From: CAINFV01 sp964409235
Lineage (GTDB): Bacteria > Chlamydiota > Chlamydiia > Chlamydiales > FEN-1388
Direction: 5' to 3'
NCBI GenBank assembly: GCA_964409235.1
Contig: CAYPCN010000041.1
Span: 1 to 5,330 of the forward strand
Length of the DNA stretch: 5,330 nucleotides
Positions within the stretch are counted from its first letter, which is position 1. Each line of letters starts with the position of its first letter. The notes beneath the pieces are model-generated. The model saw only the letters and a list, made by a program, of their open reading frames with translations, had not been told where the DNA came from and ran no database searches. Position numbers and translations under genes: made by a program. Positions 1 to 4,769 of this stretch are shown one piece after another.

Positions 1-346
1 CTTAGAGTACAGGGCTAAAGTTTTGAAAAATCTGTTCTAATTTCATGTGCCCTGGGAAAACCAATGGTCAGACTTCCTCGTTGGACAAGAGATCTGTTAT
101 ACTTCGCCTAGTTGCGGATGCGGTATTGGGAACGCCCTTTCATTGCTCACCTCATTTTTCGCTGTGCTAAGCAAAAAAATTAGGGGGCGAGCGACAAAAG
201 AGCAATCCCTTGCCTCATCCGCTTTTTCGTTCAGGATTTACGCAACAACGCCTCTCGGCGCTCATCGCGCATTACGGAAAAAAGGCCGTCACTGGCACCG
301 AAGGTATCTGGACGCGAGGATTTAGCAAAAGAGAAAAGAGTGGAAA

Positions 347-370
347 CGCCCAGAAGAATGCTTCTGGGCG
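347..370 (-). terminator. Candidate factor-independent terminator for the leftward RRM gene
   Basis: CGCCCAGAAG (347-356) and CTTCTGGGCG (361-370) form a perfect 10-bp stem closed by a 4-nt loop. Read on the minus strand, the stem is followed by a T-rich but interrupted tract (TTTCCACTCTTTTCTCTTTT). On the plus strand it is followed by GC-rich sequence, so termination would act leftward. It lies about 175 nt past the RRM stop codon, which is rather far. It could instead be a structural element of an unrecognised RNA. Confidence 0.45.
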
Positions 371-428
371 CGCCCAATCAGGTGATGCAAGAAGATACAG
401 TCTGGAAAAAGCGCGAGCTCAGCAGATG

Positions 429-463
429 TCCGTTGGAGGCCAGGGAGCGATCCCTCCACCGGA
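429..463 (+). other. Nested stem-loop capped by a GNRA tetraloop
   Basis: TCCGTTGGA (429-437) pairs with TCCACCGGA (455-463) with one mismatch. Inside it GGGA (443-446) pairs with TCCC (451-454) around GCGA, a GNRA-type loop when read on the plus strand. GGCCA (438-442) is left as a bulge. The compact fold suggests a structured transcript read rightward, but no known RNA family is recognised. The same bases would also fold on the minus strand, as part of the RRM 3' untranslated region. Confidence 0.3.
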
Positions 464-545
464 CGGCCTTTCGCCGCTCATTCGTGGCCGGTTTTGGGTG
501 CTCGATGAGAACTGAACGAACAACTTTTTGGGGAACCGTTAAAGA

Positions 546-857
546 CTAATAGCGTCTTCTTCCGCCGCCGCCAAAACCGCGTCCGCCGCGATCACCGCGA
601 TCCGCTTGGGGGCGAGCTTCATTAACAGTAACAGAGCGACCTGCCACTTCAGTGCCATTCAGGGCATCAATAGCAGCTTGAGCTTGCTCTACATTACCCA
701 TCTCCACAAAGCCAAAACCCTTAGAACGGCCTGTGTCCCTATCCATTATAACTTGAGCCGATAGCACTTCACCATACTGCTGAAATACATTTCTCAATTC
801 ATTGTTGTCTAAATCGTGGGACAAGTTCCCAACGTACAATTTTTTGTTGTTAGCCAC
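546..857 (-). CDS. Small single-RRM RNA-binding protein with Arg/Gly-rich tail
   Basis: The 103-residue protein is almost entirely one RNA recognition motif. RNP-2 is LYVGNL at residues 7-12 and RNP-1 is KGFGFVEM at 46-53, with both RNP-1 aromatics (F48, F50) present. A short tail from about residue 84 to the end is rich in Arg, Gly and Asp (RGDRGGRGFGGGGRRR). Such proteins bind single-stranded RNA in the cytoplasm. Bacterial members of this type are often cold-induced and thought to act as RNA chaperones, though no specific target can be read from the sequence. The start is GTG at 857-855, chosen because GGAGA (868-864) lies 6-7 nt upstream and the RRM begins directly after it. The gene stands alone, read leftward, with a small hairpin in its leader (888-905) and a possible terminator at 347-370. 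Length and motifs are normal for the family. The family call is firm and the role is inferred. Confidence 0.95.
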   Translation of the reverse strand: MANNKKLYVGNLSHDLDNNELRNVFQQYGEVLSAQVIMDRDTGRSKGFGFVEMGNVEQAQAAIDALNGTEVAGRSVTVNEARPQADRGDRGGRGFGGGGRRRY

Positions 858-887
858 CTTGATTCTCCATTAAAAAATGACTCTCTC

Positions 888-905
888 AGCAATCATCGAA
901 TTGCT
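888..905 (-). promoter_or_regulatory. Inverted repeat in the leader of the RRM gene
   Basis: AGCAAT (888-893) and ATTGCT (900-905) are perfect 6-bp arms around a 6-nt loop, about 30 nt upstream of the RRM start on the minus strand. A T-run lies between the hairpin and the ribosome binding site. In a transcript this would be a weak 5' leader stem-loop. It could equally be a protein-binding palindrome at the promoter. I could not identify a convincing -35/-10 pair for this gene. Confidence 0.28.
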
Positions 906-983
906 AAAAATGCCAGAATTTCTCTACGACGTCTCAAAGATAATGCTAGAACGGGACAAAAAAAGCCATTAATTTTGGGAATT

Positions 984-1034
984 TGTAAGCGCAACGTGAT
1001 AATGTCCCCACCAAAACTTAGTTGAAATGTCCCC
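984..1034. mobile_element. Probable decayed insertion-sequence end
   Basis: The stretch begins TGTAAGCGCAACGTGATAATG and holds AATGTCCCC twice as an exact direct repeat (1001-1009 and 1026-1034), 25 bp apart. A TG-started end with repeated blocks inside it resembles the multiply repeated termini of IS21-type elements, though the family cannot be fixed. No transposase is present. A start-like ATGAAGAAAGCCAGATTC at 1064 recalls the first codons of IS3-type OrfA proteins but stops after 19 codons. I read this as a scar of an old insertion between the RRM gene and the mobile mystery pair. Confidence is low. Confidence 0.3.
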
Positions 1035-1148
1035 TCCCCGCATCATTTCCTCCCAACGTTGGCATGAAGAAAGCCAGATTCTGTAAACCGATGTATCGTT
1101 CATCAAAATCCATTCCTTCCTAACGAGATTACCACCAAGAGCTGGTAT

Positions 1149-1164
1149 ATAGCATGTGTGCTAT
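1149..1164. promoter_or_regulatory. Operator-like palindrome 1 for the XRE/Fic pair
   Basis: ATAGCA (1149-1154), TGTG, TGCTAT (1159-1164) form a perfect 16-bp inverted repeat. A similar 16-mer (1214-1229) lies 65 bp downstream, so both are likely bound by the same dimeric XRE-family protein encoded at 1252-1713. TATATA at 1146-1151 could be the -10 of an upstream promoter that this site would cover, but no good -35 is visible. Confidence 0.5.
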
Positions 1165-1180
1165 CGTTTTTTGCGTTTTC

Positions 1181-1197
1181 GATGTCAAATAGACATC
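1181..1197. promoter_or_regulatory. Central inverted repeat between the two operator-like sites
   Basis: GATGTC (1181-1186), AAATA, GACATC (1192-1197) form a perfect 17-bp inverted repeat. Its sequence differs from the two flanking ATAGCA/TGCTAT sites, but its centre (1189) is exactly midway between theirs (1156.5 and 1221.5). It could be a third, differently recognised operator or a site for a second protein. Confidence 0.38.
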
Positions 1198-1204
1198 AAC
1201 ACCA

Positions 1205-1232
1205 TTGATTTTTATAGCATACATACTATCAT
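1205..1232 (+). promoter_or_regulatory. Likely promoter of the XRE/Fic operon
   Basis: A -35 like TTGATT (1205-1210, 4 of 6 to consensus) is followed after 16 bp by TATCAT (1227-1232, 5 of 6). Operator-like site 2 (1214-1229) fills the spacer and overlaps the -10, so a bound regulator would block RNA polymerase. The predicted transcript start near 1239 leaves only a short leader before the ribosome binding site at 1241-1249. Confidence 0.42.
1214..1229. promoter_or_regulatory. Operator-like palindrome 2 for the XRE/Fic pair
   Basis: ATAGCA (1214-1219), TACA, TACTAT (1224-1229) is a 16-bp inverted repeat with one mismatch between arms. It matches operator-like site 1 at 13 of 16 positions. 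It overlaps the predicted -10 element, the usual arrangement for an autorepressing antitoxin-type regulator. Confidence 0.5.
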
Positions 1233-1251
1233 AAAGCCACGAGGTGAGGTC

Positions 1252-1713
1252 ATGAAAATCTATTCCCTTTCAGAAAGACTCCTTGTTGAGGAAGTGATGC
1301 ACGCCTCTCGGAAACTGAGAGAGGCATCGAGGGGGGTCTCGGTTGGGGCTCTCATTAAATCCATTCGAGAACAACTCGGAATGTCGCAAAGGACTCTTGC
1401 CAAGCGCGCAGGTGTGCCTCAGTCCACTGTTTCCCGTATCGAACATGGACAAAAGGACGCGACTCTATCGACTTTACATAAAATTCTTGGCGCCATTTTC
1501 TGCGATCTGGTCATCGCCCCCCTGTTGCAAGATTCAATAGATTCCGTACGAAAGAAACAAGCAAGAAAAGTTGCCCAGAAGCACGTGGGGTATCTTCAAG
1601 GAACGATGAACTTAGAGGGTCAACAGCCAGATCCTAGGTTTATTGAGGAGTTGTTGGCACAGGAAGTAGAGCGACTCCTACAAGGACCGAGCGCAAAAAT
1701 ATGGGAAGAATAG
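1252..1713 (+). CDS. Mobile mystery protein A: XRE-family helix-turn-helix regulator, probable antitoxin
   Basis: The 153-residue protein has a central XRE/Cro-type helix-turn-helix at about residues 34-86, with the typical GMSQRTLAKRAGVPQSTVSR stretch at 43-62. A helical C-terminal part follows (about 97-145) with the RARxVA..H....M.LE.Q pattern I associate with mobile mystery protein A (TIGR02612). Members of that family are found next to a Fic-type mobile mystery protein B, often on plasmids or mobile DNA, and that is the case here. The frame is open back to an ATG at 1156. I chose ATG 1252 because GAGGTGAGG (1241-1249) sits directly upstream, and because 1156 lies inside operator-like site 1. 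The stop codon overlaps the Fic start by 13 bp, so the two are cotranscribed and probably translationally coupled. The likely role is DNA-binding autorepression through the palindromes at 1149-1229, possibly with restraint of the Fic enzyme. The antitoxin role is inferred. Confidence 0.92.
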   Translation: MKIYSLSERLLVEEVMHASRKLREASRGVSVGALIKSIREQLGMSQRTLAKRAGVPQSTVSRIEHGQKDATLSTLHKILGAIFCDLVIAPLLQDSIDSVRKKQARKVAQKHVGYLQGTMNLEGQQPDPRFIEELLAQEVERLLQGPSAKIWEE

Positions 1714-2693
1714 AGAACTTTGTGACGCTCGGCTTTGAATTTTCTGAAGGAGCCACGCCAATATCGGACTATAGTGGTCTGAAAATACCCTGGGTGCACA
1801 ACACGGGCGATCTCAATAGGGTTGAAGCTGAAAACATCTTGAACGCGCAACGAAAATACCTTCGGAGTCCCGTTGATGATCCAAAAAACTGGTTTGATAC
1901 GAAGAGTCTCAAAAAGATTCATCACACCATGTTTGGAGACGTGTGGGAATGGGCTGGCGCCTACAGAAAGGAAACTACTTCGATAGGGATCAGGCCAGGG
2001 CTCATTCCTTCACAATTGGCGGCTTTTTGCGGTGAAGTGCGGGCATGGTTGCAATATCCCACTGAACTCACATTCGTGGAAATGACGGCGCGGATTCACC
2101 ATCGATTAGTCTATATCCACCCTTTCGAGAACGGAAATGGCCGCTTTTCTCGTTTGATTGCTGACCGTTTCTTGCTTGCCTGGAGATGCCCCCACCCTAC
2201 ATGGCCGAACCAGTTGTACCACGAATCTGAGGTCCGCAAAGAGTATATCCAAACATTGCGGGACGCCGATAGGGGCGACTACACCTCTTTAATCGGCCTT
2301 ATGATGAAACTTGGGGCCCGGGACCCTACCATCGTTGAGTTGTTGACGAACAACTTTTATAAAACTCGCCTTCGCGATGACCATCTATCAGCTGTCGTGC
2401 GAGCCCTGCTTCGAAATGGTGCCTCTCCGAATGAAGGCTCCGCAACGAATCATCTGCCTCTTCAGGCGGCCGTGAGGGTGGGGTTAGAGGAGGTTGTAAG
2501 ACTTCTAATAGAGGCTGGTGCAGAAATAGACGTAAGAGATCGAAGTGGTCTGACTTCATTTCAAGTGGCTGTGCAGCAAGAAAACAAAGTCCTGGCCGAT
2601 CTACTTCTATCAAGAGGAGCTAAGCGAGCGGCCCTTCCTGGCATGGGTTACACAAACCATTATAAGTTATACCGAGAATTACCCCCTCCCTGA
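1701..2693 (+). CDS. Mobile mystery protein B: Fic-domain enzyme with C-terminal ankyrin repeats
   Basis: The first ~200 residues match the mobile mystery B type of Fic protein: an N-terminal FSEGATP (14-20), then MFGDVWEWAGAYR (77-89), and the catalytic loop HPFENGNGRFSR (140-151). The loop has the essential His140, acidic Glu143, both glycines and Arg148/Arg151, so the active site looks intact. Fic enzymes usually transfer AMP or a related phosphate-containing group to a hydroxyl on a target protein. I find no [S/T]xxxE[G/N] inhibitory helix in the protein, so restraint may depend on the partner at 1252-1713. Family members are usually near 190-200 residues; this one has 330. The extra part (about 226-310) holds ankyrin-like repeats, clearest at 251-280 (LPLQAAVRVGLEEVVRLLIEAGAEI) and 281-308, with a partial one before. 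ATG 1701 overlaps the upstream stop by 13 bp. AAGGA at 1682-1686 is far, so coupling is likely; GTG 1722 is an alternative start. The substrate is unknown. Confidence 0.94.
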   Translation: MGRIENFVTLGFEFSEGATPISDYSGLKIPWVHNTGDLNRVEAENILNAQRKYLRSPVDDPKNWFDTKSLKKIHHTMFGDVWEWAGAYRKETTSIGIRPGLIPSQLAAFCGEVRAWLQYPTELTFVEMTARIHHRLVYIHPFENGNGRFSRLIADRFLLAWRCPHPTWPNQLYHESEVRKEYIQTLRDADRGDYTSLIGLMMKLGARDPTIVELLTNNFYKTRLRDDHLSAVVRALLRNGASPNEGSATNHLPLQAAVRVGLEEVVRLLIEAGAEIDVRDRSGLTSFQVAVQQENKVLADLLLSRGAKRAALPGMGYTNHYKLYRELPPP

Positions 2694-2697
2694 AGAT

Positions 2698-2838
2698 ATG
2701 GTTCAAGGCGGATTTCTACCCGGGCTATTTCACGCTCAACTCATTGCGATGGGAGATGGGGAGGAGTCTCCGATTGAGCTGTCCGTTCGAATTGAGTTGT
2801 TGTCTGACCTCAAACAGCATATACGGTTCCGCGAGTAG
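2698..2838 (+). CDS. Possible small protein of 46 residues following the Fic gene
   Basis: An ATG 4 nt after the Fic stop opens a 46-codon frame ending in TAG at 2836-2838. The product is mixed in composition (starts MVQGGFLPGLFHAQLIAMGD, ends KQHIRFRE), with no signal peptide, membrane segment or family I recognise. The tight spacing suggests translational coupling to the Fic gene. The ribosome binding site is poor (only GAAG just upstream), which argues against strong independent expression. It might be a third member of the module, the remnant of a longer gene, or chance. The stop lies about 80 bp before the tRNA-Tyr fragment. Confidence 0.33.
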   Translation: MVQGGFLPGLFHAQLIAMGDGEESPIELSVRIELLSDLKQHIRFRE

Positions 2839-2916
2839 GGCGGTGAAAGGTCGCGGGCCTTATGACTCTCTCGTACTCGGTGGAGTGACCGCATAAAATG
2901 GACTCAAAAATAATTA

Positions 2917-2969
2917 TGGGGGCGGTTGGACTCGAACCAACGAAGTCGTAAGACAAGGGATTTACAATC
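2917..2969 (-). other. 3' fragment of a tRNA-Tyr gene; probable attachment-site core
   Basis: On the minus strand this reads as the second half of a class II tRNA: anticodon loop TTGTAAA (anticodon GTA, Tyr, at 2965-2963), TCCC, a variable arm with a GTC/GAC stem (2954-2952 with 2947-2945), T-arm GTTGG-TTCGAGT-CCAAC (2941-2925), acceptor strand CGCCCCC (2924-2918) and discriminator A (2917). No CCA is encoded. Upstream there is no matching GGGGGCG acceptor strand, and the 5' side of the anticodon stem does not pair, so the gene is not intact. A fragment running from anticodon loop to 3' end is what tyrosine-recombinase elements leave at one end after integrating in a tRNA gene. By this polarity the element lies to the right and the older chromosome to the left. 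Confidence 0.72.
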
Positions 2970-3030
2970 AGCCGGAATCCAACGTGAGCCAATCGGCCTC
3001 AATACGTAACAACCTCTGCATGAACATGTT

Positions 3031-3107
3031 ACGGCAGTAGTTGTGTTGAGTATTGTTTTGAGGAATTGACAAGTATTTCTTGTTGCTGTCCCACTAGTGT
3101 CCCATGA
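3031..3107 (+). repeat. Left copy of a diverged 77-bp direct repeat with paired TGTCCCA sites
   Basis: This stretch aligns with 4770-4845 in the same orientation at roughly 60 of 77 positions by eye, with one 1-bp gap. The best-kept parts are TTGTTTTG (3053-3060), ATTGACAAG (3065-3073) and TGTCCCAC..GTGTCCCATGA. It holds TGTCCCA twice (3087-3093 and 3098-3104), exactly 11 bp apart, about one helical turn. That is typical of protein-binding sites on one DNA face, such as recombinase arm sites. A weak imperfect hairpin (about 3009-3044) overlaps its left edge. Confidence 0.62.
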
Positions 3108-3114
3108 ATGGTAT

Positions 3115-3143
3115 TTGCATCCAATTTCCCGAACATGCATAAC
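3115..3143 (+). promoter_or_regulatory. Weak promoter candidate for the two-gene exported-protein operon
   Basis: TTGCAT (3115-3120), a 17-bp spacer and CATAAC (3138-3143) give a poor-to-fair sigma-70 pair (3 of 6 and 4 of 6), placed 47 bp before the ATG at 3191. A perfect TTGACA at 3066-3071 lies inside the direct repeat but has no acceptable -10 at the right distance. No other promoter stands out. Confidence 0.22.
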
Positions 3144-3190
3144 GAGATCCGCTTCAACGAGGTGTCGAAGTTTACAAGCACGGAGGCAGC

Positions 3191-3631
3191 ATGAAGGCAA
3201 GCAGGATTTTATCAAGAGCGATTACACTTTTCACTCTATTGTCGTGCACGAGTGCTCTTTGGGCGGAGTGTAACCCTTCTTCAGTTCACAGACTGAACGA
3301 TAGATCTCCTATTTACGTAACAAAAGGATCTTTGGTACTGCTTCCAGGACGGACATTTGCCGTTTGGCACGGTCGAAAATTAATTTCCGTTGCGGCTGTT
3401 CACACTGATTGTAAGGGGCCTTACGTATACGTTGATGAACTGGGAGCTACCCTTGCCACCGCTCACCCCTGCTCCGTTCTCTCTAAGTCCCTAGGACACA
3501 GTATTAAGAGGCAAAAAGACGGGAATGTCTTGCGAGAAAAATGGACATTCATTTGCCGGATATGCGGGATGGAATTCAAATCAAGGGACGACCTTTACGA
3601 TCATATTTGGGAAAAACATAATGCTCGCTAA
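3191..3631 (+). CDS. Predicted exported protein with a C-terminal eukaryote-pattern C2H2 zinc finger
   Basis: The 146-residue protein starts at ATG 3191 with GGAGG (3182-3186) 4 nt upstream. Residues 1-25 look like a signal peptide: basic start, hydrophobic core ITLFTLLS, and a possible cleavage after ALWA (25). LLSC at 16-19 leaves a lipoprotein signal as a weaker alternative. The middle (about 38-95) is probably beta-rich and contains Cys74 and Cys94. The C-terminus holds a textbook C2H2 finger, C122-x2-C125-x3-F129-x5-L135-x2-H138-x4-H143, with both core hydrophobics in place. Most bacterial zinc fingers (Ros/MucR type) use shorter spacing between the metal ligands. An exported protein with a eukaryote-pattern finger suggests activity in a host cell, or a structural zinc site. 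It lies 36 bp upstream of another exported-protein gene, so the two are probably an operon. I do not recognise the family; function is unknown. Confidence 0.85.
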   Translation: MKASRILSRAITLFTLLSCTSALWAECNPSSVHRLNDRSPIYVTKGSLVLLPGRTFAVWHGRKLISVAAVHTDCKGPYVYVDELGATLATAHPCSVLSKSLGHSIKRQKDGNVLREKWTFICRICGMEFKSRDDLYDHIWEKHNAR

Positions 3632-3667
3632 CGAAGTAGCCGTTGAAAGAGCTCATGGAGAGCCGTC

Positions 3668-4654
3668 GTGCTGAGGGCGAAGCATTTAGTATTTCTTATG
3701 GCGATGTGTATGTGTCAACCGCATGCCTGTACCGCCTCCGATTGTGAAAACTCAGCCCTTCAATCTTCGTCCCGTGATATTGGTGAAGAAAGAAGTGTGC
3801 AGGTGTCGATAGGCGGTGTTCAGCCTTCAAACACTCGGCTTCTCGTACCTCCGACGACACCGTCGCCGGGTTCCGTCATTAATGAAGCGGTAAAAATTGT
3901 AACAAAAATTAAGAACGCACTACCAACTGCTGACAAATCTATCGTTGAATTATTTTGCGGCCCGCTTGGATATACCCTGATTGGCCAAAAGCCTGTTTCC
4001 TTCGAAGAATACACCCTTGATGAAAGTATGGTTTTAGCCTTCCACAAATCTTTTTTGCAGGACAAGGAATTTATTCTGCATATTAGCTCAGATGGATCGA
4101 GCAAAAAAGAACTATGCCTCATCCATAAACGATCTTTTGTGCAGCTAGCGCAGCAAGAGCGCATTATTGCCAACTTTTTATACGAGAAGAAGGTTTCGGC
4201 GCAGAGCTTTTTGGATGGGTTCGAAAAATCGCCCTACTCCTTTGAAGAATTTTGTGATCACGACCCGACCGTTATAGGAACTCTTCTAGGCTTTGGATCT
4301 CAAAATGCATTGCTTTGGACTCGATGGGCTGAACTAGGTTCCTTTCTGAGGGCGTGGCCATTTGCGCACCCATGCCCTATCCCTTCTCCGTTGATAATAA
4401 CACTGCCGCTACCCGGACCGCAAAGCATCGAAGCAATCCATACGCCCAAGACGAATCCAAACTTTACGACTTTGTATGCGGAGTGGAATTGGTTGAATGG
4501 CCGAAAAAAAACAATCAGCTCTCTGCCTGTCCCATCCTGTATACCCATTCCGAGCTTTTTGTTTTGGGAAGGTCACGAAGAACAGGTGAGGAAGTTTACG
4601 CATGCACGCGAACTCCTAGCCAAGGTCTTATTGCAAGCCAAAGTCTATAAGTAA
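3668..4654 (+). CDS. Predicted exported protein of 328 residues, family not recognised
   Basis: Translation starts at GTG 3668, supported by GGAGAG (3657-3662) 5 nt upstream; no in-frame ATG fits better. The N-terminus (MLRAKHLVFLMAMCMC, then a Cys-containing stretch to TASDCEN) looks like a short signal peptide, with cleavage probably near residues 22-24. A Ser/Pro-rich linker (about 50-70, LLVPPTTPSPGS) leads to a folded part at about 75-215, which contains VELFCGPLGYTLIGQKPVSF and VIGTLLGFGSQNALLW. The last ~100 residues are proline-rich (PCPIPSPLIITLPLPGP, then SLPVPSCIPIPSFLF) and end in a charged helix. No enzyme motif or transmembrane segment is visible after the signal. The LLGFGxxNALLW stretch feels like a motif in uncharacterised proteins of intracellular bacteria, but I cannot confirm this. 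It follows the zinc-finger gene by 36 bp and is probably cotranscribed. Export is inferred from the N-terminus; the role is unknown. Confidence 0.87.
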   Translation: MLRAKHLVFLMAMCMCQPHACTASDCENSALQSSSRDIGEERSVQVSIGGVQPSNTRLLVPPTTPSPGSVINEAVKIVTKIKNALPTADKSIVELFCGPLGYTLIGQKPVSFEEYTLDESMVLAFHKSFLQDKEFILHISSDGSSKKELCLIHKRSFVQLAQQERIIANFLYEKKVSAQSFLDGFEKSPYSFEEFCDHDPTVIGTLLGFGSQNALLWTRWAELGSFLRAWPFAHPCPIPSPLIITLPLPGPQSIEAIHTPKTNPNFTTLYAEWNWLNGRKKTISSLPVPSCIPIPSFLFWEGHEEQVRKFTHARELLAKVLLQAKVYK

Positions 4655-4720
4655 GGGAACAAACAAAGACGAGGTTTCGTTGATAACGCGAGTTTTGGAT
4701 AAGGATAAGGTGTGAAAACC

Positions 4721-4768
4721 ATCTCACGTGCGTGCTAAGCGGCAACTAGGAGCACGCATGTATGAGAT
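4721..4768 (+). terminator. Long stem-loop after the exported-protein operon; terminator-like or element-end structure
   Basis: ACGTGCGTGCT (4726-4736) pairs with AGCACGCATGT (4751-4761) over 11 bp with a single G-T. The stem continues after a 2-nt bulge as ATCTC (4721-4725) with GAGAT (4764-4768), giving 16 pairs around a 14-nt loop. It lies 66 bp past the stop at 4654, in the right place for a terminator, but no T-tract follows at once; T-rich sequence only appears from about 4788. It may instead mark the cassette end, since it abuts the right direct repeat. Confidence 0.45.
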
Positions 4769-4769
4769 T

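Larger units (their letters stand above)
1..545. other. Intergenic stretch with no convincing gene, rich in inverted repeats
   Basis: I see no believable gene here. The open frames on the plus strand (47-325 and 210-515) overlap in different frames, give low-complexity Arg/Ser/Gly-rich products, have no clear ribosome binding site and no family motif. The stretch does hold several short stem-loops: a CGCC/GGCG hairpin at 249-260, a perfect 10-bp hairpin at 347-370, a nested hairpin at 429-463, and a CGGCC/GGCCG pair at 464-490. It may be the 3' flank of the leftward RRM gene plus decayed DNA, or it may encode a structured RNA. Confidence 0.45.

Noticed and set aside
47..515. Two overlapping plus-strand open frames (92 and 101 codons)
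   Set aside because: They conflict in frame, lack ribosome binding sites, and give Arg/Ser/Gly-rich products with no domain or export signal; a hairpin-dense non-coding stretch explains the bases better.
1064..1123. Nineteen-codon frame starting MKKARF, reminiscent of an IS3-type OrfA
   Set aside because: The likeness ends after six residues and the frame stops at once; at most it is part of an IS scar.
1156..1251. A longer start for the XRE regulator at ATG 1156
   Set aside because: It lies inside the first operator-like palindrome, has no ribosome binding site, and adds 32 residues not typical of the family; ATG 1252 has GAGGTGAGG directly upstream.
2970..3010. GGCCGATTGGCTCA on the minus strand as the D-arm of a complete tRNA-Tyr
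   Set aside because: The distance to the anticodon is about 32 nt where about 24-26 is expected, the acceptor 5' strand is missing, and the 5' anticodon stem does not pair.
3066..3094. TTGACA inside the direct repeat as a promoter -35
   Set aside because: The expected -10 position reads TCCCAC and neighbouring spacings are no better; the same holds for the right copy near 4805, so conservation here more likely reflects protein binding.
2904..3215. Minus-strand open frame of 103 codons
   Set aside because: It runs through the tRNA-Tyr fragment and the direct repeat and into the signal-peptide region of the zinc-finger gene on the other strand; it is a chance frame.
3820..4650. Several opposite-strand and alternative-frame open frames within the 328-residue gene
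   Set aside because: The main frame has a start with a good ribosome binding site, a signal peptide and believable protein composition; the others are shadows of it.
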